A stretch of DNA of 64,000 bases from Novosphingobium aureum (GTDB lineage Bacteria > Pseudomonadota > Alphaproteobacteria > Sphingomonadales > Sphingomonadaceae). The stretch is from positions 248,001 to 312,000 of the forward strand of contig NZ_JADZGI010000002.1 in assembly GCF_015865035.1 (NCBI RefSeq), written 5' to 3'. The notes beneath the pieces were generated by a model. It was not told the origin of the DNA. It worked only from the letters and a program-made list of their open reading frames with translations, and made no database searches. A program made the translations under genes and the position numbers. Positions within the stretch are counted from its first letter, which is position 1. Every line of letters starts with the position of its first letter. This document shows, piece by piece, positions 8,988 through 17,508 of the stretch.

Positions 8988-9165
8988 GCGTCAGGCAGGT
9001 CTCCTGGCTCACGGGTCAGCGCCGTACCGGCCGCCTTCTCGGGACCGTGATGGATCCCAATGGCGTGATGGCCGGATGGCTCGCCGCTTACAGTTGCAGG
9101 GGCAGCCCGGGATTTTCACCCGAGTTCCCTTTTGATCCCCTCACGGGGAACCTGTCGCAAAGGGG
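8988..9165 (-). promoter_or_regulatory. Cobalamin riboswitch controlling btuB-cob operon
   Basis: Read on the minus strand, the region has the AdoCbl aptamer blocks in order: GGTTCCCCG, AAAAGGGAAC, the B12 box core TGCAACTGTAAGCGG, GGCCATCACGCCATTGG, and the closing GAGCCAGGAGACCTGCC near 8991-9009. It lies about 220 bases before the btuB start, and the leader between them shows no gene. High cobalamin is expected to lower expression of the leftward operon, either by ending transcription or by hiding the ribosome site; the expression platform was not resolved by eye. Confidence 0.92.
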
Positions 9166-9242
9166 CAACTATCGTGCAGTATGCCCCAAGGCAAGTGGCA
9201 TATGCTTGCGCCGAAACGAAAGCTCGACTATCCGGGCCAGTG

Positions 9243-9415
9243 TATCGGGTGCCCGAAAGGGCTTAATCGGGAAGTCCGGGCCGCGGCATTGAGCCGCGCT
9301 GGCCGGCACTGCTCCCGCAACTGTAACCGGTGAGCGCGGCGCCATTTCGCCATTGGGGTTTCCCTGAGAAGGCGGCGATCGCGCGAGGAACCGGCAAGTC
9401 AGGAAACCGGCCCGA
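9243..9415 (+). promoter_or_regulatory. Cobalamin riboswitch controlling the rightward cob genes
   Basis: A second aptamer on the plus strand. The blocks are GGTGCCCGAAAGGG, AATCGGGAA, the B12 box CCCGCAACTGTAACCGG, CGCCATTGGGG, and AAGTCAGGAAACCGGCC at 9395-9411. The next start codon is at 9614, so about 200 bases of leader remain for an expression platform. Together with the minus-strand copy it fills most of the 8770-9613 gap, in which no protein gene is convincing. Confidence 0.93.
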
Positions 9416-9613
9416 TGCCGTCGTTCCTTCGCACGGGCGGGATGCACCGGGCGGACTGGGGATAATCCCTTGACGGACGACAGCCGAATGTCGCGTCGAG
9501 GGGAGTCCGTTGCAAGTCACTGTCTGCCTTCCCGGCCATGCCCTCACCGTCTCGTGCCGCCGTGCACGGACGCGCGACTCATTGCGTTTCCCGATCTGAA
9601 AGGGACCCGATTG

Positions 9614-10231
9614 ATGAGCCGTCCTACCGATACTCTCTCCGCTGCTCCGGGCATCCGCCCCGAGCGTTTCCAGCTCGCCGTCTTCGGCGCGCTTGCCGGG
9701 GTCATGCTGCTGACCCGCTCGCATGCCCTCACCCACGTCGTCCACCTGCCCGCGACCGCGCTGGCGAGCTATTTCGTGCTCGGCTATTTCGTGCGCCGCG
9801 CTTCGGCCTTTGCCGCGCTCTTCGCGCTGGGCTGGGGGATCGACGTGGTCTCGATCGGCATGCTCGGCGTCTCCGATTTCTGCTACACCCCCGCCTACCT
9901 CATGCTCGTCCCGGCCTATGGCGTGATGTGGGTGGCCGGACGCCAGGTCCGCATGCTGCCCGAGCGTGCCGCCTCGATCCCGCTCGCCCTGTTCACGCTT
10001 GTAGCCGCGACTTTCGTGTCGCACCTTTGCTCGAGCGGTGGCTTCTACGCCTTCTCCGGTCGTTTCCCCGAACCCACGATCGCCGGCTTCCTGCCGCGTC
10101 TCGCGCGCTATTTCCCGATGACGCTGACCTCCAGCCTGATGTGGACCGGCGTCGCGGCCGCGCTGTGGATGCTCGTGCGCACCGCACGCCCGGCGCTCGC
10201 GCGCGCCTTTGCGCAGAGCAAGGCGCGATGA
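9614..10231 (+). CDS. Six-helix membrane protein, possible corrinoid or cobalt transport component
   Basis: A 205-residue integral membrane protein with about six hydrophobic segments, among them LAVFGALAGVMLLT, ALASYFVLGYFV, AALFALGWGIDVVSIGML and LMWTGVAAALWMLV. The motifs THVVHLPATA and GVSDFCYTPAYLMLVPAYG look conserved rather than random. An in-frame region upstream to 9470 is open but atypical; the ATG at 9614 follows AAAGGG. It is the first gene after a cobalamin riboswitch and is stop/start coupled to cobO. The B12 control and hydrophobicity suggest uptake of a corrinoid or cobalt, like an ECF substrate-binding subunit. No sequence motif proves this. Confidence 0.7.
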   Translation: MSRPTDTLSAAPGIRPERFQLAVFGALAGVMLLTRSHALTHVVHLPATALASYFVLGYFVRRASAFAALFALGWGIDVVSIGMLGVSDFCYTPAYLMLVPAYGVMWVAGRQVRMLPERAASIPLALFTLVAATFVSHLCSSGGFYAFSGRFPEPTIAGFLPRLARYFPMTLTSSLMWTGVAAALWMLVRTARPALARAFAQSKAR

Positions 10232-10854
10232 GCGAGACCGACGAACTCGCCGGTCTCAGTGAGGAAGAGCGTCGCCACAAGCTGCGCACGCAAAAGCACA
10301 AGGCCGTGGTCGATGCCCGCATCGCCACGGCCAAGGTCGACAAGGGCCTGCTGCTGGTGCTCACCGGCAACGGCAAGGGCAAGTCGTCGAGCGCCTTCGG
10401 CATGGTCGCGCGCATGCTCGGCTATGGTCGCAAGGTCGCGATCTTCCAGTTCATCAAGGGCAAGCAGGATGTGGGTGAGCGCGCCTTCCTCTCGCGCCAG
10501 CCCGGAGTGACCTGGGAGAACTGCGGCGAGGGCTTCACTTGGGAGACCCAGAACCGCGCGCGCGACATCGCCGCTGCCGAGGCAGGCTGGGAGAAGGCCA
10601 GGGCTGCCCTGTCCGATCCCGAGATCGCGCTGGTGGTGCTCGACGAGCTGACCTACCTCGTCACTTACCGCTACCTCGACCTCGACGAGGTCACCAAGGC
10701 GCTGCGCGAGAGGCCGGCGATGCAACACGTCGTCGTCACCGGCCGCGCCGCCCATGCCGATCTCATCGAGATGGCCGACACGGTCAGCGCAATCCGCGAC
10801 GAGAAGCACGCCTTCCGCGCCGGGGTCCGCGCCCAGCAGGGCATCGACCTTTGA
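10228..10854 (+). CDS. cobO: Corrinoid adenosyltransferase
   Basis: CobO/BtuR attaches the 5'-deoxyadenosyl group from ATP to reduced cob(I)alamin or its precursors. The 208-residue protein has the modified P-loop TGNGKGKSSS at residues 46-55, IFQFIKGK, LVVLDELTYL and the late VVTGRAAHADLIEMADTVS block, all typical of the CobA/CobO/PduO-unrelated family. Its ATG overlaps the stop of the membrane protein by four bases, and its stop overlaps the probable TTG start of cobB. It is cytoplasmic. Confidence 0.96.
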   Translation: MSETDELAGLSEEERRHKLRTQKHKAVVDARIATAKVDKGLLLVLTGNGKGKSSSAFGMVARMLGYGRKVAIFQFIKGKQDVGERAFLSRQPGVTWENCGEGFTWETQNRARDIAAAEAGWEKARAALSDPEIALVVLDELTYLVTYRYLDLDEVTKALRERPAMQHVVVTGRAAHADLIEMADTVSAIRDEKHAFRAGVRAQQGIDL

Positions 10855-12194
10855 GCAAGGCCCCCGCCTCCTGTCCTGCTCTCCTGGTGGCAGCGCCCGC
10901 CTCCGGGCAGGGCAAGACCACCGTCACCGCCGCGCTCGCCCGCCTGCATCGCAGGGCCGGGCGGCGCGTGCGCGTGTTCAAGTGCGGGCCCGACTTCCTC
11001 GATCCGATGGTGCTCGAGGCGGCCAGCGGCGCGCCGGTCCACCAGCTCGACCTGTTCATGTTGGGCGAAGCGCGATGCCGCGCCCTGCTCCACGAAGCCG
11101 CCTGCGAGGCCGACCTGATCCTCGTCGAGGGGGTCATGGGCCTGTTCGACGGCGATCCCAGCGCCGCCGACCTTGCCGCGCGCTTCGACCTGCCCGTGCT
11201 GGCGGTGATCGACGGCTCGGCCATGGCCCAGACCTTCGGCGCCATCGTCAAGGGGCTCGATAGCTACCGCAGCGATGTCTCGGTGGGCGCGGTCCTCGCC
11301 AACCGGGTGGGGAGCGAGCGCCACGCCGCCATGCTCGAAAGCTCGGTCCCCGGCGGCATCCGCTGGCTCGGCGCATTGCCGCGCAGCGAAGAGGCGAGCC
11401 TGCCCGAGCGGCATCTCGGGATCATGCAGGCGGGCGAGATCGGCGATATCGACGCCCGGCTAGACCTGTTTGCCGACCTGCTCCCCGAGGCCGCCTTGCG
11501 CCTGCCCGAGCCGGTCGCCTTTCCCGCCCCTCCCCCGCGTGACCCAATAGTCCCGGTCCTTGAGGGCAAGACCGTCGCCATTGCGCGCGATGCAGCGCTC
11601 GGCTTCATCTACCCGGCAAATTTAGAGATGCTCGAGGCGATGGGCGCGCGCCTCGCATTCTTCTCGCCACTCGCTGACGATCCGGTACCGCCCTGCGATA
11701 CGCTCTGGCTGCCCGGCGGCTATCCCGAGCTGCACCTCGAGCGCCTCTCCACCAATGCCGCCTTCATCGGCTCGCTGCGCACCCACCACGCGACAGGCAA
11801 ACCGATCCTCGCGGAATGCGGCGGCATGTTGCTATGCTGCGAAATGCTCACCGATGCGCGGGGCCAGAGCGCGGCAATGGCCGGTATCCTGCCCGGCAAT
11901 GCCCACATGCGCCGCCGCCTCGCGGCCCTGGGCATGCAGGAAGTGATCTGCGAGGAGGAGAGCCTGCGCGGCCACACCTTCCACTATGCCGAGCTTGCCA
12001 CTTCGCTCGAACCGGCGATCAGGGCCAGCTATCCCGAATACCGCCCGGGCGAGGCCATCTACCGGCACGGTTCGCTAGTCGCCAGCTTCCTGCACGCCTA
12101 CTTCCCCTCGGCGCCGCTTGCGAGCCTGCGCTTGCTGGGCCTCGATGGCAGCAGCCTCGAAGCACCGCCGACACGCGTCAGCGCCGAGATCTGA
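10851..12194 (+). CDS. cobB: Cobyrinic (hydrogenobyrinic) acid a,c-diamide synthase
   Basis: CobB/CbiA amidates the a and c side chains of cobyrinic or hydrogenobyrinic acid with glutamine and ATP. The 447-residue protein starts with an ATPase domain carrying APASGQGKTT (residues 15-24), KCGPDFLDP and LVEGVMGLFDG. It ends with a glutamine amidotransferase domain that has LWLPGGYPELH and AECGGMLLC with the catalytic Cys. A TTG at 10851 overlapping the cobO stop gives the normal short N-terminus. Without ring genes in the window, its substrate may be scavenged. Confidence 0.92.
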   Translation: MSKAPASCPALLVAAPASGQGKTTVTAALARLHRRAGRRVRVFKCGPDFLDPMVLEAASGAPVHQLDLFMLGEARCRALLHEAACEADLILVEGVMGLFDGDPSAADLAARFDLPVLAVIDGSAMAQTFGAIVKGLDSYRSDVSVGAVLANRVGSERHAAMLESSVPGGIRWLGALPRSEEASLPERHLGIMQAGEIGDIDARLDLFADLLPEAALRLPEPVAFPAPPPRDPIVPVLEGKTVAIARDAALGFIYPANLEMLEAMGARLAFFSPLADDPVPPCDTLWLPGGYPELHLERLSTNAAFIGSLRTHHATGKPILAECGGMLLCCEMLTDARGQSAAMAGILPGNAHMRRRLAALGMQEVICEEESLRGHTFHYAELATSLEPAIRASYPEYRPGEAIYRHGSLVASFLHAYFPSAPLASLRLLGLDGSSLEAPPTRVSAEI

Positions 12195-12226
12195 CCCCGC
12201 GCATCCGTGAGGTCGCGCGTGGTCAG
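12191..12226. terminator. Possible bidirectional hairpin between convergent genes
   Basis: CTGACC at 12191 pairs with GGTCAG at 12221-12226, and CGCGC pairs with GCGCG inside. The imperfect stem contains the stop codons of both cobB and the convergent glycosidase gene. No clear T-run follows on either strand, so termination is only a possibility. Confidence 0.35.
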
Positions 12227-14325
12227 TCCGTGCTGAAAGCCTTGAGCTCGGCGATGCGGATCGCCTTGCCCTTGCCGGGCTGCATCACCGCGCGCACCTT
12301 CTCGAAGCGATCGCGCGGCCAGGACACGCTGGTAATACCGTTGGCGACGGGCACTGCCTCGCCAAGCTTGCTCCAGCGCCCGTCGCGCCAGCCCTCGACG
12401 ACGAGACTGCGCGGCGCGGCAATGGTCGCGCCGTCCTCGAAGAAACCGATCCGCACCCCGTCGAGCGCGACCGGCTTGCCGAAATCGACCGCGTACCACT
12501 GACGCGTGGACGAGCGTTCCGAAGTCCAGCCGTTGGGCAGTTCGGGATAGAACCAGAGCCGCCCGTCGATGCCGTCGTGCAGGTTTTCCGCATCGTTGGC
12601 CGACGAGGCCGAGGCCATCGGATATTCGCCGCGTACCAGCTGCACTGCGTGGTTCGTCTCGCGCTCGATCGGCGCATTGGCCTTGCGTTCGAGCGGCACC
12701 GTGAGGCGCCCGAGGTCGCCGCGATGCGCGACCTGCCTGCCGTCGACCTCGATGGTCAGGCCTGCCCCGCGTCGGTAGTGCGTGCCCTCGCGGTCCCAGG
12801 TCACCGCGACCTTGTGGCCGTGATAGGGCACGTCCTCGACGCGGAACCAGTCGAGCGCCTGTGCATCGCCGGCCTCGGGCAACAGCGGGTTGACCTCGAG
12901 CACGTCGTCAGCACGCGGGCGGATGCCGACCAGCCCGGTCATGACGAGGTCGATGAAGCCCGAATGGAAATAGTGGTGACTGCGGTCGAGCCCGACGATG
13001 GGACGGCCCGTATCGGGGTAGTAGTCCTCTTCGAGGTCGAGCTTGTCACCCTGATAATGCAGCTGCGCATACTGACGCAGCAGGCGCATGTAGTCGCTGC
13101 GCGTCACGGGCCCCGTGTTGTCGTAGTGATCGAGCAGGTTCGCCATGCCGGTCAGCACCTGTGTGGTCTGGTAGGGCCAGATCGGCCCGTTCCACTGGCA
13201 CTCGGGCGCGTCGCCGAGATAGCGGTACTGGCGCATGTAGTATTCGTAGTTCGCCTCGACCGTGCGCATACCGGCCTCACCCGCCAGCGAGGCGGGATCG
13301 AGCAGGTGCGCCCAGGCGGCCGCGAACTTGGGATCGTCGGGCACCGCGTCGAACATCCAGGGCAGGTAGCCGACCAGCTCGCGATTGCGGATCGGCTCCC
13401 AGTATTTCACGAATTCGTTGTCGACGCGGAAACGGTCGGTGAAGTGGGCAAGCTTGGGGTTCCACAAGGCTTCGAGCATGCGCTTTTGCAGCACCTGTGC
13501 CTTGTCGGCGAATTCGTTCGAGAGGGCCTCGTCACCGGTCATCGCCGCGATCTTCGAAATCGCGCGAGCATTGCCGATCATGTAGCTGTTGACCGAAGGA
13601 CGGAAGGCATAGCCGCCTCCGAACCCGTCCTTGCCACCCGAGGCGTCGATCGAGGACACGGTGTACTCGGTCGCATCGAGCAGCGGCTCGGCCCAGTAGA
13701 GACCCTTGGTGAATTCGAAGTGGTCTTCCCACAATCCGTAGATGTGGCGCATGACCTTCAGGTGCTTCTCGACCGCCGCCTTGTCGCCGTCGACGAGATA
13801 GCGCCCCCAAGTCGAGTCCGCCATGTGGTCGGTGAAGTGGCGGTCGTTGCCGCCCTCGTACATGAAGTCGATGTAGTCGCTGACGAAGCGACGGTCGTTG
13901 AGCCAGCGCCCTTCGGCGATGTGGAAGCCGCTCGCATCGTTGAGGCTGGCATAGGGTTCACGCTGCCAGCCCACGTCATCGGCGAACTCGGTGGTGACGT
14001 AACCCTTGTCGCCAAGGTCGCGCTGGTGAGCGCGATAGATCGACCAGCGGTAATACCAGACCGCGTCGAGCTTCGGGTCGGCGCTCTCGAAATAGGGGAT
14101 GCGGTCCTGGTACCAGGGCGCATCGTTGCCGAAGCGGGCGCGGGCGATAGCGTCATGGTCGAACAGGTTGCCCGTCGCCGCTTCGCTCGCACTGGGCGGC
14201 GCGGCATCGCCGGGCGCAAAAGTCGCCGCGACGAGAAGCGGAGAGACCGCGATCAGCGCGGCTCCGGCGAGAACCCTCGCCAGAAGCCTCTTGCGGGGGA
14301 TTTGCCGGATACTGCGCCGTGCCAT
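12223..14325 (-). CDS. Exported (alpha/alpha)6-type glycoside hydrolase with C-terminal discoidin-like domain
   Basis: A 700-residue protein that looks like the MGH1/trehalase-like family of six-hairpin glycosidases. The start ATG at 14325 follows AAGAGGAG. A basic N-terminus and hydrophobic stretch (LARVLAGAALIAVSPLLVAATFA) point to export. The body has aromatic and acidic clusters, such as DDVGWQREPY, QWNGPIWPYQT and LEEDYYPDTGRP, as expected for an (alpha/alpha)6 barrel. The last 150 residues (YPELPNGWTSE through WYAVDFGKPVALDGVRIGFFEDG) resemble an F5/8-type carbohydrate-binding domain. It follows the arabinan-type TonB receptor in the same direction. The exact GH family and linkage were not determined; an arabinose- or galactose-containing substrate is inferred from the neighbours. 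Confidence 0.75.
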   Translation of the reverse strand: MARRSIRQIPRKRLLARVLAGAALIAVSPLLVAATFAPGDAAPPSASEAATGNLFDHDAIARARFGNDAPWYQDRIPYFESADPKLDAVWYYRWSIYRAHQRDLGDKGYVTTEFADDVGWQREPYASLNDASGFHIAEGRWLNDRRFVSDYIDFMYEGGNDRHFTDHMADSTWGRYLVDGDKAAVEKHLKVMRHIYGLWEDHFEFTKGLYWAEPLLDATEYTVSSIDASGGKDGFGGGYAFRPSVNSYMIGNARAISKIAAMTGDEALSNEFADKAQVLQKRMLEALWNPKLAHFTDRFRVDNEFVKYWEPIRNRELVGYLPWMFDAVPDDPKFAAAWAHLLDPASLAGEAGMRTVEANYEYYMRQYRYLGDAPECQWNGPIWPYQTTQVLTGMANLLDHYDNTGPVTRSDYMRLLRQYAQLHYQGDKLDLEEDYYPDTGRPIVGLDRSHHYFHSGFIDLVMTGLVGIRPRADDVLEVNPLLPEAGDAQALDWFRVEDVPYHGHKVAVTWDREGTHYRRGAGLTIEVDGRQVAHRGDLGRLTVPLERKANAPIERETNHAVQLVRGEYPMASASSANDAENLHDGIDGRLWFYPELPNGWTSERSSTRQWYAVDFGKPVALDGVRIGFFEDGATIAAPRSLVVEGWRDGRWSKLGEAVPVANGITSVSWPRDRFEKVRAVMQPGKGKAIRIAELKAFSTD

Positions 14326-14370
14326 GTCTGCTCCTCTTCGCGTGCTGCCATCTGCGGCCCGGACAGGCCG

Positions 14371-14470
14371 CGGCCGCATCCCGGAGCGGTTGGGAGAGAG
14401 AGAGGTTTGCTCCGGAATGCGGCCGGGTGTCCGGAACGGCGCGCCGAATGGCAAAGGCACGCCGCTCCGG
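14371..14470 (-). other. Two strong intercistronic hairpins between receptor and glycosidase genes
   Basis: The first stem pairs 14371-14387 with 14409-14425: CGGCCGCAT with ATGCGGCCG, one mismatch, then CCGGAGC with GCTCCGG. The second pairs 14431-14441 with 14460-14470, ten of eleven bases. Both fall in the 155-base gap just after the receptor stop and before the glycosidase start. No T-run follows. Likely roles are stabilising the receptor mRNA 3' end or lowering downstream expression. Confidence 0.6.
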
Positions 14471-14480
14471 GTTTTCGGTA

Positions 14481-17318
14481 TCAGTCGAACTTGAAGCGCA
14501 CGCCAACCGCAAAGGTACGGTCGAGGAGCAGGGTGCTCGAGTTCATCAGGTCGGCGCCGCCGGCAGCACCGTACTTGTAGTAGTTCTGCTGCTTCGACTT
14601 GGTCAGGTTCACCGCATCGAAGGTCACCGCGATATCGTCGGTGGCATTGAGAGTGAGCTGCAGGTCGAGGCTGCTCTCAGGACGGCGCCACATGCCGATC
14701 GGGTTGGCGAAGGCACGTGCCTCGTTGTTGTTGAGGAAGCCCTTGCGCCAGACATACGACAGGCGCGCACCAACCGGACCGCGCTGGTAAGCCAGCGTGG
14801 CGTTGTACGAGAACTTCGACACCGCGAAGAAGTCCGACTTCGAATAGGTAATGTTCCCATCCGTGTCGGTATCCGGGATCGTCTGCTCGGAGTCGAGGAT
14901 CGTCGCACTGCCCTGGAAGCCGAGACCGTCGAGAATGCTCGGCAGATAGCTCGGGAAGTAGGTCAGGCCGATTTCCACGCCCTTGAGCACGCCGTCCGAG
15001 GCATTGCTGGGGCGAGTTACCTGGAAGTAGTCAGTCGCCGTGCTGCCCTGGATCGGATTGTCCGGGATGTACTCAAGCGTCGTCAGCGGAACCACGAGGC
15101 CCTCGATCTCGCGGCGGAAGGCGGTCACGTAGATCGCACTGTTGCGCTCGAAATACCATTCGACAGCGACGTCATAGTTCTTCGAAGTCGTGGCGCGCAG
15201 GTCTGCGTTGCCTGCGCTGCCGGTGCCGAAGCCGAGCCCCGAGAGGTCACCCGTGAGCGAGACGTTCGGGTTGAGATCGCCGAATGCCGGACGGCGCAGC
15301 GTCTCGCCGTAGTTGAAACGCACGCGCAGGTTCGGCGTGATCTCGTAACGCGCGGTGAAACTGGGCAGCAGCTTGAGCTGTCCGGTCGAGACGTCGGTCC
15401 GCGCAAGGCCTGCATAACGATCGAAGTAGCTGTAGTCGGTGTCGATCGCCACGAGACGGGCACCACCCTCGACCATCAGCGGACGGCCGAAGATGTCGAT
15501 CTGGCCATCGGCGAGCAGGTAGGCCGATGTGGTGACCTCCTTGATCCCGAAGACCTTGTCGAAGCTCATCTGGTCGGACAGCAGCAGGTTCGGATTGGTG
15601 GCCTGGTAAAGCGAGCGGATCGCGTCGGCGTTGTCGTAGATCGCCTTGCCGTCAGGCAGAACCCAGCTGGTCGGCACATCCGCCTGGCCGTCGAAGAAGC
15701 CGCCATTGGTATAGACATACTGGTCGCCCAGGGCTGCGAGCGTGCCACCGATCGCTCCGGCACTCTGCTCGCGCACGAAGGTCGATGCCTTGCGGCTGTC
15801 GAAGCGGAAACCCGCCTTGATGCGGCGCAGGAAGCCTGAATCCCACTCGTTCGAACCATCGAGCATGAAGGTCCAGGCGCTGCCGGTTCCCTTGGTTCCG
15901 TTGTCGAAGAGATCGCCCACGGTCCAGGCATTGGGATCGGTCAGCACTTCGGGCGTGCCGAAGCTGTAGGAGGGAATGCCACCACCAGCGTTGAAATCGA
16001 CATCGAGGTCGAGCGGGCCACGATTGGTGCGCATCGCGAAGAACGAAGTCTCGTTCTTGGAATCCTGATAGGTCAGGTCGGCGACGATCTTGCCGCGATC
16101 GCCCACGTCCCAGTCGGCATTCAACGCATAAACATAGCTGTCGGTCCGGTTGGTCGCATAGTCGGCACTGTTGAAGCCGGCCACATCGCCCATCGTGCGC
16201 GACTTGATGACGTTGGTACCGTCGTAAAGCTCGAAGGTGTCGCCCGGATTGTCTCCGAGGCTGCCCCACCAGTCGGCAAAGCTGAACAGCAGCGAGTTGG
16301 AGGTGTTGCCCCTGAAGCCGCTGTAGAAGAACTCTGCGGTGTAGGTCGAACGGTCATTGGGCGCCCACTGCAGGGCGGCATTGACCGAGGGACGCTCACG
16401 CTTGCCGTAAAGGTCAGAGCTGATCACCGCGTCACGCGAGAGGTAGTAAGGAACCTCGACGCCGTCGATGTTGAGGGTCGAGCCCGGCTCGGTCGGAAGA
16501 CCGGCGTTGAGGCCGGGCGTCCAGTACGGATTGCTGGGATCGGTATTGGGGAAAATGCGCTGGAGCGGCGTCAGCCAGGTACCCGAGGGCGGGTTCTCCG
16601 TAGCGAACGGTACGAGCGCGCCGGACTGTACGTTCTGATTGCGGTAGTTGTAGCGCGTGTAGCTGGCATTCACGAGCACGCCGATCTCACCGATACCGGT
16701 GTCCCAGCGGTCGGCTACGAGCAGTGCCGCATTGGGATTAATCTCGTCGGCCATCTCGCTGTAGATGCCGCGGGCAAGCCCGGAAATGGTGAAACCGTCG
16801 AAGTCGAGCGGGCGACGGGTCGCGACGTCAATCTGGCCGGCAAGACCGAATTCGAGCTGATCGGCAGAGCGCGTCTTGTAGACGTCGACCTTGCGCACGA
16901 GGTTCGCCGAAATGTCCTGCAGCGCGAACGAAGTCCCGGCCGCGGTGAAGATGTTGCGGCCATTCCAAGTGGTTACGGGATCGGAAAGACCACGGATCGT
17001 GATCGCCGAAGTCTCACCGCCAGCACGATCGGTGACCTGGATACCGGTAACGCGCTGGAGCGCCTCGACAACGTTGTTGTCCGGCAGCTTGCCGACGTCT
17101 TCGGCAACGATCGAGTCGACGATCTGGATGTTGTTCTTGCGGCTGTTGAGCGAGCCGACGATCGACGCCTTGACGCCGGTGACGATGATTTCCTCGATCG
17201 TCGGTTCGGCTGCAGCGTCGTCCTGCGCTGCGCTCGAAGCGTCCTGCGCCTGTGCAACGCTGGCGAGACTGAGCGCGAGAACGGATGCAGTGGTGAATGC
17301 GATTGGCCTGAACGCCAT
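14481..17318 (-). CDS. TonB-dependent receptor for arabinan/galactan-type oligosaccharides
   Basis: An outer-membrane receptor of 945 residues. The signal peptide ends near ASVAQAQ. After an acidic linker comes EEIIVTGVKASIVGSLNSRK, the start pattern of large sphingomonad and Caulobacter oligosaccharide receptors. The plug has VEALQRVTGIQVTD and ITIRGLSDP, and the barrel ends with LDRTFAVGVRFKFD, a C-terminal aromatic. The ATG at 17318 follows GGGAGGG; a TTG 15 bases earlier is less likely. A putative regulator site lies 60 bases upstream. Cargo is inferred from the surrounding arabinan enzymes. Confidence 0.87.
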   Translation of the reverse strand: MAFRPIAFTTASVLALSLASVAQAQDASSAAQDDAAAEPTIEEIIVTGVKASIVGSLNSRKNNIQIVDSIVAEDVGKLPDNNVVEALQRVTGIQVTDRAGGETSAITIRGLSDPVTTWNGRNIFTAAGTSFALQDISANLVRKVDVYKTRSADQLEFGLAGQIDVATRRPLDFDGFTISGLARGIYSEMADEINPNAALLVADRWDTGIGEIGVLVNASYTRYNYRNQNVQSGALVPFATENPPSGTWLTPLQRIFPNTDPSNPYWTPGLNAGLPTEPGSTLNIDGVEVPYYLSRDAVISSDLYGKRERPSVNAALQWAPNDRSTYTAEFFYSGFRGNTSNSLLFSFADWWGSLGDNPGDTFELYDGTNVIKSRTMGDVAGFNSADYATNRTDSYVYALNADWDVGDRGKIVADLTYQDSKNETSFFAMRTNRGPLDLDVDFNAGGGIPSYSFGTPEVLTDPNAWTVGDLFDNGTKGTGSAWTFMLDGSNEWDSGFLRRIKAGFRFDSRKASTFVREQSAGAIGGTLAALGDQYVYTNGGFFDGQADVPTSWVLPDGKAIYDNADAIRSLYQATNPNLLLSDQMSFDKVFGIKEVTTSAYLLADGQIDIFGRPLMVEGGARLVAIDTDYSYFDRYAGLARTDVSTGQLKLLPSFTARYEITPNLRVRFNYGETLRRPAFGDLNPNVSLTGDLSGLGFGTGSAGNADLRATTSKNYDVAVEWYFERNSAIYVTAFRREIEGLVVPLTTLEYIPDNPIQGSTATDYFQVTRPSNASDGVLKGVEIGLTYFPSYLPSILDGLGFQGSATILDSEQTIPDTDTDGNITYSKSDFFAVSKFSYNATLAYQRGPVGARLSYVWRKGFLNNNEARAFANPIGMWRRPESSLDLQLTLNATDDIAVTFDAVNLTKSKQQNYYKYGAAGGADLMNSSTLLLDRTFAVGVRFKFD

Positions 17319-17379
17319 GATCAACCCTCCCAAAATATGGCCGGTCTATACCGTGCCTCCTGTGCAAGGGGCTGATTAT

Positions 17380-17392
17380 TTGTCGGAGTTAT
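17380..17392 (+). promoter_or_regulatory. Putative GntR operator, site A
   Basis: TTGTCGGAGTTAT lies 60 bases upstream of the receptor start. The core TGTCGGA also occurs in the two other promoter gaps of this locus (26728-26738 and 29145-29155). It resembles the TNGTNNNACNA pattern bound by FadR-type GntR regulators, with one departure on the right half. The gap also holds CTTGC and GCAAG around an AAAATTTT centre at 17395-17417. Confidence 0.5.
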
Positions 17393-17508
17393 TTCTTGCA
17401 AGCAAAATTTTCGCAAGCCGACCAATAAGACCAAGGGCCCCTGACAGCTGCGCGCCGCAAGAGCCCCTGGAATACAGATTTCAGCGAATCTAGTCTGACT
17501 TGATTATG

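Noticed and set aside
6823..9135. A 770-codon open frame on the plus strand opposite btuB
   Set aside because: It crosses btuB, its leader and part of the riboswitch; no ribosome site or domain; btuB is clear on the other strand.
12577..14580. A 667-codon open frame opposite the glycosidase
   Set aside because: Antisense shadow; the minus-strand gene has a signal peptide, ribosome site and recognisable domains.
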